A stretch of DNA of 64,000 nt from Paenibacillus sp. JQZ6Y-1 (lineage in GTDB: Bacteria; Bacillota; Bacilli; Paenibacillales; Paenibacillaceae). The notes beneath the pieces were generated by a model, which searched no databases, was not told where the DNA came from, and worked only from the letters and a program-made list of their open reading frames with translations. The stretch's first letter is position 1; each line of letters starts with the position of its first letter. The stretch covers positions 930,001 to 994,000 of the forward strand of contig NZ_JBFDUZ010000001.1 in the NCBI RefSeq assembly GCF_040719145.1. The letters run 5' to 3'. The position numbers were made by a program, and so were the translations under genes. Below, in pieces: positions 7,590 to 16,435 of this stretch.

Positions 7590-9617
7590 TTATTTACTGT
7601 TTGACGTACTGCTTGACTTCTCATTGTGGAATTCACGAATCAGATTATGAGTAATCACTTCATCGGAAATGTTCAACCGTTTCTGTGCTTCCTCAAATCC
7701 ACTGCGTGCACGTTCTAGATTGGTCGTCTGGCGAGTTTTCAAGTCATACGCTGTTCCGTGTTCAAATACGCCATCCGCAGACGGAATATAGAACACCTTG
7801 CCATCGGTGAACGCGCCAGTGCGCAGAACGACAAGCTTATCTTCTTTTTGGTTAAACATATCGTTGCCCATCAGATAATACGGACTGGCATCGACACCGA
7901 GCAAATGCAGAATGGATGGTGTCATATCGAGTTGACCCGCTGGTGTATCATACGTACCAGCATGAGCGCCATCCGGCAGGTGAATCAGCATCGGAACCTG
8001 ATTCATTAGCTGCTCCATATCGAGATCGGACAGGTCTTTGCCAAGGAACTCTTCCATTGGTGCTTTGTCCTTGAGCGAATCGTCATGATCGCCGTAGAAC
8101 AGCAGAATCGTTTTATCCCATAATCCTTTGTCCTTCAATTCCTGCTCCATCTCACCGAGCGCGGCATCTACATAATGCAGCGATTGAATATAATCGCCAA
8201 ATGTCGTGCCAGACAGATCGCCCATATCCAATTCCTGTACCGAAGCTGGCAGAGTGAATGGATGGTGACTGGACAAGGTGATGAGGAAGGAATAGAACGG
8301 CTGTTTGACTTCGCTCATTTTCTCTACAGATTGACGGAAAAACGATTTGTCGCCGAGAGACCAGCCTAATGGCTCATCAATGGTATAATCATTTTTGCTG
8401 AAAAATTTAGTGTAGCCCATATTTTGATACATAACCGAACGGTTCCAGAAGCTTGGCTCATACGCATGAAATACATACGAATCATATCCCTGCTTGTTCA
8501 GAATATTCGGCAGTGTGTCGTATTCATGATCGGCATAACGAGTGAACACCGAACCGGTAGGCAATGGATGCAGAGAAGCATTGGAACCCATATCCGCATC
8601 CGATGTACGCCCCTGACCCGTCTGATGATAGTACTGGCTAAAATAGATGCTATCTTTCATCAGTCGGTTAATATTGGGCGTAATTTCTTGCCCATTAAAG
8701 CTTTTGCCAACGACAAAGTTCATAAATGCTTCGCCCTGAATGGCGATTACATTGCTACCCTTGTAGGCGCCGAACAGATCGTCATCGCCCTTTTTGGAGC
8801 GGGTGTTCTGCTTGGCGGCAAACCAGTCTTTGACTTCATTGGTCTGAGCGGCGGACAACTGACTGCCGCTGCCAAAATGATCCTCTGCGTATCGATATAC
8901 ATCGTATCCATGAAATCCGAGTACGCCAGTTACGTTATACAGCGACATATTCCACCAGTTACCAACAAACAACCCGACCGCCCAAGTGGAAGTCGCGTAT
9001 TTGATCGGTCCAAAGGTCAACAGACAACCAAGTATGAACACGCCAACTCCTTGCAGTAGACGAGTAATCACGCGGCGACTCCGACTGCTGTACCCATCCT
9101 GCATATTCGACCGTTGTGTATAGGAAATGTTACGTTTGCCGCGTGTAATCCGTCTTATGATCAAGACAATCCCGACAATAAGCAGCAGTAATACATCAGC
9201 GAATAGCAGAATATCATTGGTATGAATAAGTTCACGGATGCTGCCACCCAGCGATTCCACCTGACCCGCCTGCATCAGCACCGGAATCGTAATGAAATCC
9301 TGAAAATAACGGAAATATACAAGATCGGCGAACAATAGCACACTGAGCAGTACATCGGCAACAATCAACCCGATGATGCGTCCGCGACGCGGAAGCCATA
9401 AGGTCCAAAACGACGCTAGCATGATCGAACCGAGAGCGGTCACGACATCCAGTGTATTCATATCGATATTTTGCAAATGAAGATTGCTGTGCAAATACAA
9501 AATTTTACCCAGTATCAGGATTACAAATAACAAATAATCAATTCTGACCGGGGCGAACGGCCATAGCAGTCGCTGATACCAGCTGCGGTGCTGCGACCGA
9601 GAATGTATCTGTTCCAA
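7590..9617 (-). CDS. ltaS: lipoteichoic acid synthase-family sulfatase
   Basis: The 675-residue protein has about five N-terminal membrane segments (residues 25-205) and an extracellular sulfatase-fold domain. The signature QTGQGRTSD (residues 332-340) carries the catalytic threonine T338. Metal-site elements follow: E296, HAYEPSFWNR, GDHDDS and SSHHPF. LtaS polymerises glycerol phosphate from phosphatidylglycerol on the outer membrane leaflet. The start is TTG because AAGGGGG precedes it by 8 nt and no ATG fits. It is monocistronic with its own terminator. Firmicutes often have several paralogues (LtaS, YfnI, YqgS, YvgJ), and which one this is cannot be told here. Confidence 0.9.
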   Translation of the reverse strand: MEQIHSRSQHRSWYQRLLWPFAPVRIDYLLFVILILGKILYLHSNLHLQNIDMNTLDVVTALGSIMLASFWTLWLPRRGRIIGLIVADVLLSVLLFADLVYFRYFQDFITIPVLMQAGQVESLGGSIRELIHTNDILLFADVLLLLIVGIVLIIRRITRGKRNISYTQRSNMQDGYSSRSRRVITRLLQGVGVFILGCLLTFGPIKYATSTWAVGLFVGNWWNMSLYNVTGVLGFHGYDVYRYAEDHFGSGSQLSAAQTNEVKDWFAAKQNTRSKKGDDDLFGAYKGSNVIAIQGEAFMNFVVGKSFNGQEITPNINRLMKDSIYFSQYYHQTGQGRTSDADMGSNASLHPLPTGSVFTRYADHEYDTLPNILNKQGYDSYVFHAYEPSFWNRSVMYQNMGYTKFFSKNDYTIDEPLGWSLGDKSFFRQSVEKMSEVKQPFYSFLITLSSHHPFTLPASVQELDMGDLSGTTFGDYIQSLHYVDAALGEMEQELKDKGLWDKTILLFYGDHDDSLKDKAPMEEFLGKDLSDLDMEQLMNQVPMLIHLPDGAHAGTYDTPAGQLDMTPSILHLLGVDASPYYLMGNDMFNQKEDKLVVLRTGAFTDGKVFYIPSADGVFEHGTAYDLKTRQTTNLERARSGFEEAQKRLNISDEVITHNLIREFHNEKSSSTSNSK

Positions 9618-9645
9618 AATGAAGCCCCCTTGCGTAATACATCAC

Positions 9646-9675
9646 CTTATATGATGCCAAACATTCAATTTACAA
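9646..9675 (-). promoter_or_regulatory. possible ltaS promoter
   Basis: On the minus strand, TTGTAA (9675-9670) and TATAAG (9651-9646) are 18 bp apart. The -10 lies about 29 bp before the TTG start, leaving room for the AAGGGGG ribosome binding site. Confidence 0.4.
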
Positions 9676-9844
9676 ATTTAATCTGTCCTTTACATTCCAT
9701 GACTAGCGTGCAGTTTAACACGTTAACCCGCTCCAGTTCAAGTGCGTCAGTGCAAGATATAAGCCATCCTGTACCAAGGGTCTGACGCTCTCATGGGCAG
9801 GTACGTGTATGGCACAAGGGTTATTGTCCAAGCCATAGGTGTAA

Positions 9845-9885
9845 AAAAGGGATGGTCGCAGGCTTTACACCAGCAGCATCCCTGC
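9845..9885 (-). terminator. probable terminator downstream of the THUMP methyltransferase gene
   Basis: On the minus strand, AGGGATG (9885-9879) pairs with CATCCC (9856-9851) and is followed by TTTTTT (9850-9845). It lies 270 bp past the methyltransferase stop codon. Confidence 0.55.
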
Positions 9886-10154
9886 ATAAAATTTATATTG
9901 CCTTTACATCCTCATCATACAGCTAGAGCGCACGAGCACGCCGAATCAGAATCATGATGGTGTCTACTATCTATCATCAAGTCTGATTCGTGATCAGCGT
10001 GAACGTACGTATTGGAACCGTGATGAGAGTCTGTCAGCAATCTATATATCTATCTATACGATATGTGATCTGACTGCATACTGTACAATGTGTCTATGCC
10101 ATATGCTATCTGCTTAGACCCTCATTGCTTTGAACATATGAAAAGGCTGAGAGT
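9886..10154. other. non-coding stretch with an inverted repeat
   Basis: About 270 bp between the THUMP methyltransferase stop and the terminator-like hairpin. CGAATCAGA (9942-9950) and TCTGATTCG (9982-9990) form a 9-bp inverted repeat, with ATGAT/ATCAT extending inside. No T tract follows. No gene was recognised on either strand; it would form a long 3' untranslated region of the methyltransferase transcript. Confidence 0.4.
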
Positions 10155-11315
10155 TTATGAAGATGGCGTTTCTTCTTGACGCTGACGTGGAGGCAATGGA
10201 CCGAGATACTGAACAAATTGGCACTCGATGCGACCATTGTACAGTTTGCGGCGTTTGTCTGCTTTACGTCCGAAAAATTGTTCAAAATGACGAGTCGGCG
10301 TAATCGCGAATACAGACCAGTCCGGCAGATAAATAGACGATTTGCCCAGCTCACGGATCATCGCTTCGACTTCTTTTGTTTCGCTCAGACGCTCACCGTA
10401 TGGCGGGTTCGTAACGATACAGCCGAATTTGCCCTGTGGCTGAATACGCGAAACAGGCATCACTTTAAATTCGATTTCGTTGCCTAGCCCAGCACTTTTT
10501 GCACATGCTTTGGCAATTTCAATCGCTTCTGGATCAATATCGCTACCAGTAATTTGCAGCGGAATATCGTCGTTGACTGCATCGAATGCTTCATCGCGAG
10601 CTTGTTCCCATAGCTCATCTGGAATGATGGACCAGCCTTCTGACGGGAAGCTACGACGCAGCCCGGGTGCGATATTCCAACCGATCATTGCCGCTTCAAT
10701 CAGCAACGTACCGGAGCCACAGAACGGATCGTACAATGGACGATGCGGACCCCAGCGGCTGAGCAGAATGAGTGCTGCTGCCATCGTTTCTTTGAGCGGC
10801 GCTTCAGTTGCATGCTTGCGGTATCCGCGCTTGTGCAGGGAAGGTCCCGTTGTATCCATTGTGATCAGCGCTGTATCTTCATATAGCGATACATCAATCG
10901 CATACAATGCGCCATCCTCAGGAAACCAATCAGTTTCATACGTTTGCTTGAGCTTCTCAACGACCGCTTTTTTGACAATCCCTTGTGAAGCGGGTACGCT
11001 GCTCAGCTGCGATTTTTGTGAACGTCCAGAAACCGGAAATTCGCCGTCGGCAGGAATGTAGTCTGCCCACGATACGGCTTTTACGCCTTCAAATAATTCG
11101 TCAAATGTTGTTGCTTTGAATTCTGCCATTTTGATAACGATCCGGTCTGCTGTGCGCAGCCAGTAGTTACAGCGGCAGATGTCGATATAATCGCCGCTGA
11201 AGCGAACACGGCCATTTTCCGTGCGTACATCGTCATATCCGAGCAGTTTTAATTCGCGTGCTACTACTGCCTCAATGCCCATTGGACAAGTAGCGATCAA
11301 TTCCAGTGATTTCAT
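10155..11315 (-). CDS. ypsC: THUMP-domain rRNA (guanine-N2) methyltransferase, YpsC/RlmL-like
   Basis: The 386-residue protein has an N-terminal THUMP RNA-binding region (about residues 40-160) and a C-terminal Rossmann methyltransferase. The latter has the SAM motif YDPFCGSGTLLIEAA (around residue 195) and the catalytic TNPPYGERL motif (around residue 310). The N/D-PPY motif is typical of exocyclic-amine methyltransferases acting on guanine N2. It matches the UPF0020 family, including B. subtilis YpsC and the N-terminal half of E. coli RlmL, which act on 23S rRNA. A promoter is visible about 110 bp upstream, and the gene is alone in its unit. Confidence 0.85.
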   Translation of the reverse strand: MKSLELIATCPMGIEAVVARELKLLGYDDVRTENGRVRFSGDYIDICRCNYWLRTADRIVIKMAEFKATTFDELFEGVKAVSWADYIPADGEFPVSGRSQKSQLSSVPASQGIVKKAVVEKLKQTYETDWFPEDGALYAIDVSLYEDTALITMDTTGPSLHKRGYRKHATEAPLKETMAAALILLSRWGPHRPLYDPFCGSGTLLIEAAMIGWNIAPGLRRSFPSEGWSIIPDELWEQARDEAFDAVNDDIPLQITGSDIDPEAIEIAKACAKSAGLGNEIEFKVMPVSRIQPQGKFGCIVTNPPYGERLSETKEVEAMIRELGKSSIYLPDWSVFAITPTRHFEQFFGRKADKRRKLYNGRIECQFVQYLGPLPPRQRQEETPSS

Positions 11316-11350
11316 TGTATTTCTTCAACTCCCTAATAAACAGTGAGATC

Positions 11351-11368
11351 TTTTGTTCCTGAACAAAA
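11351..11368. repeat. perfect palindrome in the methyltransferase leader
   Basis: TTTTGTTC and GAACAAAA flank a 2-bp centre. It lies between the minus-strand promoter and start codon, so it could be an operator or a small leader hairpin. Confidence 0.4.
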
Positions 11369-11423
11369 TTCCCTTTGTATTGAATATACCGTTTGCCGGT
11401 TTCGCCCGAAAGCCATACAATCT

Positions 11424-11452
11424 AGTATAGGTGAATGCGTCAGTTCTTACAA
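11424..11452 (-). promoter_or_regulatory. sigma-A promoter of the THUMP methyltransferase gene
   Basis: On the minus strand, TTGTAA (11452-11447) and TATACT (11429-11424) are spaced by 17 bp. The predicted leader is about 100 nt. The rest of the gap to the O-methyltransferase gene (11453-11711) shows no recognisable gene. Confidence 0.65.
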
Positions 11453-11711
11453 ACGTTTCCGTTAAAAAAGTGCCGTAATATCGGCGATTTTTGTATATTC
11501 ATAACTTCCTGCACGCAGACAAAGGTTTGTTTTCCATAATAAGGGATATGAATAAGCGGAAGATAGTACAAACGGATTCCAAACAACGGTAACATACGCA
11601 TCAGATTGAACAGGATGCAGATATGAACAAGTAGCAATACGGTGTATCTATCAGGACAGCATCCATGTGTACACCGGCTGAATTTTACATTTGAAGGAGT
11701 AGAATCATTAC

Positions 11712-12356
11712 ATGACAGAACAACATTCCAATCCCGAACACTATATGAACGAGCTGATTGAGGAAGATCCATTGCTGGTTCAAATCAAGCAGACCATTCG
11801 TGAGCAGGGCATGCCGGAAGTATCGGTAGAGCCGGGCTATGGACGATTGCTGACTTTGCTGGTGAAGATGTCGCGCGCAAGTCGCATTTTGGAAATTGGT
11901 GCGCTTGGTGGTTACAGTGGTGTATGTATGGCGCGCGGATTGAGCGCAGACGGCAGGATCACTTCGCTGGAATTGCAGCCGGCTTATGCTGCACTGGCAC
12001 ATGAGCATCTGCGTCAGGCAGGTTATGGAGATCAGGTGCATTATAAAGTCGGCGAAGCGCTGCACAGTTTGGAGCAGTTGAAGCAGGAAGGACAAACGTT
12101 TGACTTCTTTTTCATTGATGCGGATAAAGGCAACTATTTGAACTATCTGGATTATGCATTAGAGCTGGCGCAACCGGGAGCGATCATTGTCGGCGATAAT
12201 TTGCTGCTGCGTGGACGTACGCTGAATCCAGACAAGCAAGGACCAGCCGTGCAGACAGTACGTGAATTCAACCGTCGTATGGCTTCTGATCCGCGTCTGA
12301 CCGGTACGCTGCTGCCTGCTTATGACGGATTGGCGATTGCGATGGTAAAAGCCTGA
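11712..12356 (+). CDS. SAM-dependent O-methyltransferase (COG4122 / YrrM-like)
   Basis: The 214-residue protein matches the catechol/caffeoyl-CoA-type O-methyltransferase family 3: ILEIGALGGYSGVCMARGL (SAM loop, about residues 54-75), ELQPAYA, DFFFIDADKGNYLNYLD (metal-binding Asp, about residues 132-148) and IIVGDNLL. The DADK and DN residues are those that bind the divalent cation in the family. Bacterial members act on varied small-molecule hydroxyls or, as TrmR, on tRNA wobble uridines. TrmR is the most relevant Bacillus precedent, but synteny gives no support. RBS GAAGGAG is at 11692-11698. An arginase-fold gene follows by 36 bp. Confidence 0.85.
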   Translation: MTEQHSNPEHYMNELIEEDPLLVQIKQTIREQGMPEVSVEPGYGRLLTLLVKMSRASRILEIGALGGYSGVCMARGLSADGRITSLELQPAYAALAHEHLRQAGYGDQVHYKVGEALHSLEQLKQEGQTFDFFFIDADKGNYLNYLDYALELAQPGAIIVGDNLLLRGRTLNPDKQGPAVQTVREFNRRMASDPRLTGTLLPAYDGLAIAMVKA

Positions 12357-12392
12357 TTTGGTGAAATAGAGACAAGAGAGGTGTATCGGAAT

Positions 12393-13301
12393 ATGAGAGG
12401 GAGACCGATTGATATACTGGAATTTCCGATTCATCTCGGATTGCGCAAAAAGGACGGCGATACAGAGCCGGGTGTCCGTCATTTACCGGATTGGCTGCGC
12501 AGTTTTGGTTTGCATGAAGGCTTACGCGCTACAACGACAGCTGAACTGCTGCCACCAGAGTATACCATGACAGAGGACGGAAATCCTCCCATGCTGCATG
12601 TGCCAGAGATTGCTCAATATGCGGTGGAGCAGGCAGAACTGTTAGGGCAGCAGTTAGATCATCAACCCGAGCATTTTGCATTGCTGCTTGGCGGCGATTG
12701 TAGCATTCTGATCGGAACGATGCTGGCATTGAAGCAGCGCGGGACCTATGGACTCTTTTTAATAGATGGGCATACTGATTATATTCCGCCTTCGTTGTCC
12801 ACCACAGGTGGTGTAGCAGGGATGGATCTGGCGATTGTTGCAGGTATGGGAGACGAGCGGTTGACCAATCTGAATGGGCAGCAACCTTATGTGCAGCAAC
12901 CGCATATTTGCTGCGTCGGCAATCGAGAGTATGATGAGCATTATGTCCGCCCGGTGCTGGATTCGGATATCCATTATGTGGATTTGCCGTCTGTTCGGCG
13001 GGAAGGAATGGCGTCTGTGGCACAGACTTTTCTGGAGGTCGTAGAATCACAGCAACTGGATGGCTTTTGGATTCATTTGGATGTGGATGTGCTACATCAC
13101 GATCTGATGCCTGCGGTGGACAGCCCAGCGCCCGAGGGTCTGTTTTACGAGGAACTGACAGCACTACTGAAGCCGCTACTGGATAGTGACAAGGCAATCG
13201 GAATGGAGCTGACCATTCTTGATCCTTCACTGGATGTGTCTGGAAGCTATACACGCCCATTTGTAAAATGGCTGGTGGATGTGCTGGGAGAATCTGCTTG
13301 A
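12393..13301 (+). CDS. arginase/agmatinase/formiminoglutamase-family hydrolase
   Basis: The 302-residue protein has the ureohydrolase metal motifs in order: LLLGGDCSI (usually GGDHS), LFLIDGHTDY (D-x-H-x-D) and FWIHLDVDVLHHD (D-x-D). The first histidine ligand is replaced by cysteine in GGDCS, so the binuclear metal site is slightly atypical, though the three Asp/His clusters remain. The N-terminal part keeps the family's scaffold. Substrate cannot be assigned: arginine, agmatine, formiminoglutamate and guanidine-type compounds are all possible. The ATG at 12393 is chosen over GTG 12381, which overlaps the AGAGAGG ribosome binding site. It probably forms an operon with the upstream O-methyltransferase. 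Confidence 0.8.
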   Translation: MRGRPIDILEFPIHLGLRKKDGDTEPGVRHLPDWLRSFGLHEGLRATTTAELLPPEYTMTEDGNPPMLHVPEIAQYAVEQAELLGQQLDHQPEHFALLLGGDCSILIGTMLALKQRGTYGLFLIDGHTDYIPPSLSTTGGVAGMDLAIVAGMGDERLTNLNGQQPYVQQPHICCVGNREYDEHYVRPVLDSDIHYVDLPSVRREGMASVAQTFLEVVESQQLDGFWIHLDVDVLHHDLMPAVDSPAPEGLFYEELTALLKPLLDSDKAIGMELTILDPSLDVSGSYTRPFVKWLVDVLGESA

Positions 13302-13352
13302 CGAAGTGTAGATAGATGTGAATTGGATGTATACATCTAGCAAGGAACATAA

Positions 13353-13403
13353 AAGAACCGTCGTACTGCTAGCCTACAGCGCAGTACGGCGGTTCTTCTT
13401 TTT
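13353..13403. terminator. bidirectional terminator between convergent genes
   Basis: AAGAACCGTCGTACTGC (13353-13369) pairs with GCAGTACGGCGGTTCTT (13381-13397) over 17 bp with one wobble position. CTTTTTCT follows on the plus strand, and the mirror side reads TTTTATG on the minus strand. Confidence 0.85.
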
Positions 13404-13472
13404 CTGTCTTGATAATGTTCTTATTGAACGATAGTGTGGAGGAACATGCAGAATATGCTTGTTCCTTTTGCA

Positions 13473-14714
13473 TTAGGCTGATTTGCTGTGTCGGTCGCCG
13501 GATGGCTTGCTGTACAATCGAGCACGTACCCACAGCATATTCAGCATGAGTAGTATACCAGACAAGACGAACAGTCCTTCTACCCCGATAAAGCCTGCCA
13601 GTACACCGCCCATGACTGAACCCGTCATATTACCGAGCGCATTCGTACTGCTATTGAAGCCAAAGGCTCGGCTCTCCATGCCGTCCGGGGTGTAGTAGCG
13701 GATCAGCGAGTTGACGCTTGGCAGCAGCCCGCCCATACATAATCCCATCAAAAACCGCACAATGATCAACTGCTCGACATTTTGTACAAATGCCTGCGGA
13801 ATCAGCATGAGCGCAGCGCCGATCAGGGAAAAGGTAAGTATTCGATGCGCGCCATACTTGTCGCTCGCCTTCCCAAGAATCGGCGCCATCAGCATATTGG
13901 ACAGCCCTGTAACGGCGCTAACAAGACCGGACCATAAAGCGAGATTCTCTGTAGTACCCTGTAATTTCTGCACATATAGTGGCAGCAGTGTCATAGGGCT
14001 GATCAGTGCAAATTGCAGCAACAGCGTAACGGTGAATAGTGCTGGCAGCTGCGGAGTCAGACTCAATTCACGCAACCCAGATAAGACAGAGGTTTTGGGC
14101 ATTTGTGCCGCAGCAGAGCGGTCGAACGTCTCACGTACGGAAAACAATGCTAGCAGCGTGGCGAGGAAAATACACGAACCCGTAATATAGAAAATGTACC
14201 GGAATCCGATTGTATCGGCGAGAATACCGCCGATTAGCGGTCCGAGAATGGTACCAGCTACGGTACCGGATTGGCTGATTCCCATCGCAAAGCCCATCTT
14301 TTCTTTCGGCGTATTGCTGGAAATCAGCGAGGTAGCTGCTGGATTAAAGCCGGAGATGGTCCCGTTGATTAGTCGTAAGGCGAGTAGATGCCATGCTTGT
14401 GTAGCAAAGCCCATCGCGGTAAAAACAATCGCCATCCCGAAGCCAGAGCGAAGCAGCATCACTTTCCGTCCATATTGATCTGATAGCTTGCCCCATAGCG
14501 GTTGAAAAATAAACGAAGTCACAAAGTTGGCTGCAAAAATAAAGCCCGCCCACAAGGCGACCCGGTGCTCGCCCTGTACGCCAATATCCTGCGACAGGTA
14601 TAGAGCAATAAACGGAACGATCATAGTCATTCCGGCATTCACTAGAAACTGCCCGACCCACAATACCATTAAGTTGATTTGCCAGGCTTCAAAATTAGGT
14701 TTTGAAATTTTCAT
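13473..14714 (-). CDS. MFS multidrug-type efflux transporter (DHA1 family)
   Basis: The 413-residue protein has about 12 membrane segments. Motif A (GKLSDQYGRKVMLLRS) lies between helices 2 and 3, and the antiporter motif C-like GISQSGTVAGTILGPLIGG lies in helix 5. Both are typical of proton-coupled DHA1 drug exporters such as NorA/Blt/YfmO. Substrate unknown. Its extended -10 promoter overlaps a 17-bp palindrome, so expression is probably controlled by a repressor or activator encoded elsewhere. It is monocistronic and divergent from hemE. Confidence 0.85.
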   Translation of the reverse strand: MKISKPNFEAWQINLMVLWVGQFLVNAGMTMIVPFIALYLSQDIGVQGEHRVALWAGFIFAANFVTSFIFQPLWGKLSDQYGRKVMLLRSGFGMAIVFTAMGFATQAWHLLALRLINGTISGFNPAATSLISSNTPKEKMGFAMGISQSGTVAGTILGPLIGGILADTIGFRYIFYITGSCIFLATLLALFSVRETFDRSAAAQMPKTSVLSGLRELSLTPQLPALFTVTLLLQFALISPMTLLPLYVQKLQGTTENLALWSGLVSAVTGLSNMLMAPILGKASDKYGAHRILTFSLIGAALMLIPQAFVQNVEQLIIVRFLMGLCMGGLLPSVNSLIRYYTPDGMESRAFGFNSSTNALGNMTGSVMGGVLAGFIGVEGLFVLSGILLMLNMLWVRARLYSKPSGDRHSKSA

Positions 14715-14732
14715 TCTTTTTCACTTCCTTAC

Positions 14733-14755
14733 AATTACATTCTGTAATTATACCA
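14733..14755 (-). promoter_or_regulatory. MFS promoter with overlapping operator palindrome
   Basis: On the minus strand an extended -10, TGGTATAAT (14755-14747), is followed by AATTACA-N3-TGTAATT, a perfect 7-3-7 palindrome at 14733-14749. The palindrome overlaps the end of the -10 box and sits about 20 bp before the ATG. This placement is typical for repressor binding. The cognate regulator is not identifiable in the window. Confidence 0.65.
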
Positions 14756-14968
14756 TAGTTTTACATTCGTTTGGACGATTTGAAGCATAAATCACAAAAA
14801 AATAAAACCAATTTTCATCTGATGAAACAATAATACTGGTTTTATTGGCTTTTTTCCATATTTTTTGTTGTAAGCTTTGGCATTTCATGAATGATTGCCT
14901 GTCATAGCTGTCTGTAAACCGTTCATTTTCGTTCATAGTATTGTCATGGGATGTTCATCGTAGGGGAG

Positions 14969-14997
14969 TTGTTACACCTTCTGAAAAAGAGGATAAT
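14969..14997 (+). promoter_or_regulatory. hemE promoter
   Basis: TTGTTA (14969-14974) and GATAAT (14992-14997) are 17 bp apart. The predicted leader to the ATG at 15114 is about 110 nt. Nothing else was recognised in the hemE/MFS intergenic region. Confidence 0.55.
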
Positions 14998-15113
14998 GGA
15001 ATTGTGAGTCAGAACGAACGAAAACGGACATAAATGGGGTAAGAAGCAGTATCCTGTTATGCTTTCCCATTTCCAACATCACTATGAATGACTACCGACG
15101 CGGAGGACTATTT

Positions 15114-16172
15114 ATGAGCTATAACGATTCCTTCATACGCGCCTGTTTCAAGCAAAGTACCGACCATTTGCCGGTTTGGTATATGCGTCAAGCAGGTCGC
15201 TATGACCCGGAGTATCAGAAAATTAAGGAAAACTATACGCTGCTGGAAATATGCCGGCAACCCGAACTGGCTGCCGAAGTAACGATGATGCCAGTACGCA
15301 AGCTGGGCGTTGATGCGGCGATTTTGTACTCGGATATTATGAATCCGGTTGCCTCAATCGGCATCGATTTTGATATTGTCAAAAATATCGGTCCGGTGAT
15401 CGACAACCCGATTCGTAGTGCTGCCGATGTAGAGCGTCTGCGTCCTATTGATGTAGAAGGCGATCTCGGTCATGTACTGGAAACGATTCGCATTCTGGAT
15501 CGCGAGCTGGATGTGCCGCTGATTACCTTTGCAGGTGCACCATTTACGATTGCTAGCTATTTGATCGAAGGACGTCCATCCAAAAGCTACATCCGTACCA
15601 AAACGATGATGTACAGCGAACCGGAATTGTGGCATTCGCTGATGCGCAAGCTGGGCGATATGGTGGCAACGTATCTGCGCAAGCATATTGAACATGGTGG
15701 TAAAGCATTCCAGTTGTTCGATAGCTGGGTTGGTGCGCTGTCACCACTTGATTTCCGCACGTATGTGCTGCCAACGATTACGTATATTTTTGATCAGCTC
15801 AAAGATCTGAATGTGCCGAAGATTTATTTTCCGGGTGTAAGTTCAGGCGAATTGCTGCCAGAGCTGAATCATCTGCCAGTGGATGTGATCGGGCTGGATT
15901 GGCGTGTTTCGATTCCAGAAGCTCGTCGCCGTCTAGGTGGCAAGTATGCGGTGCAGGGCAATCTGGACCCTTATGTGCTGACCGGACCATCCTCGCTGAT
16001 TCATGAGCATGCCCGTCGCATCATCGACGAAGGATTGCAGGAGCCGGGGTATATTTTCAATCTCGGTCATGGTTTGTTCCCAGAAGCATCCATCGACAAG
16101 CTGAAGGAACTGACGCATTATGTGCATGAGTATTCGGCAGAAGTGTTGAAAAACCGGACGACCTCAGGCTAA
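15114..16172 (+). CDS. hemE: uroporphyrinogen decarboxylase
   Basis: The 352-residue protein carries the HemE signature PVWYMRQAGRYDPEYQ near the N-terminus, LYSDIMNP, and FAGAPFTIASYLIEG in the middle. It converts uroporphyrinogen III to coproporphyrinogen III in the cytoplasm, the last step shared by the heme pathways. The start at 15114 is set by GGAGG at 15102-15106; an in-frame ATG at 15084 lacks a site. It heads the heme cluster hemE-hemH-hemY. Unlike the compact B. subtilis operon, a 316-bp gap with a simple repeat separates it from hemH. Confidence 0.95.
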   Translation: MSYNDSFIRACFKQSTDHLPVWYMRQAGRYDPEYQKIKENYTLLEICRQPELAAEVTMMPVRKLGVDAAILYSDIMNPVASIGIDFDIVKNIGPVIDNPIRSAADVERLRPIDVEGDLGHVLETIRILDRELDVPLITFAGAPFTIASYLIEGRPSKSYIRTKTMMYSEPELWHSLMRKLGDMVATYLRKHIEHGGKAFQLFDSWVGALSPLDFRTYVLPTITYIFDQLKDLNVPKIYFPGVSSGELLPELNHLPVDVIGLDWRVSIPEARRRLGGKYAVQGNLDPYVLTGPSSLIHEHARRIIDEGLQEPGYIFNLGHGLFPEASIDKLKELTHYVHEYSAEVLKNRTTSG

Positions 16173-16222
16173 ACAAAACCATCATCCAAACTGGAAATCC
16201 CAAAATGGATTCTGCATAATAT

Positions 16223-16276
16223 GAAGCAGAAGCAGAAGCAGAAGCAGAAGCAGAAGCAGAAGCAGAAGCAGAAGCA
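16223..16276. repeat. nine-copy GAAGCA microsatellite between hemE and hemH
   Basis: Nine perfect tandem copies of GAAGCA run from 16223 to 16276 in the hemE-hemH gap. A unit of six can change in copy number by replication slippage and would alter spacing rather than reading frame, since the array is non-coding. The remainder of the gap has several short inverted repeats, for example CGGAA...TTCCG around 16340-16365. Confidence 0.95.
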
Positions 16277-16423
16277 ATATATGCTCCCTATTTAATAAGC
16301 GATGAGATGCGGTATACCGTGAAGGCGGTATCCGTGTCGTCGGAACACTATTCCGTTAATTCGGAATTGACGCTTGTTTATGTGTATTGCTCCAAAATTT
16401 AAATGAAATTTGAATCGTCGGTG

Positions 16424-16435
16424 TGACAATTGTCA
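16424..16435. promoter_or_regulatory. 12-bp perfect palindrome upstream of hemH
   Basis: TGACAATTGTCA is a perfect palindrome 54 bp before the hemH start. A second one, AGCAATTGCT, lies at 16450-16459. They could be operators for a heme- or redox-responsive regulator. Neither matches the Fur or PerR consensus. Confidence 0.45.

Noticed and set aside
11440-11772. Minus-strand ORF of 110 codons overlapping the start of the O-methyltransferase gene
   Set aside because: It starts inside the methyltransferase frame, has no ribosome binding site there, and has no recognisable domain; treated as a shadow frame.
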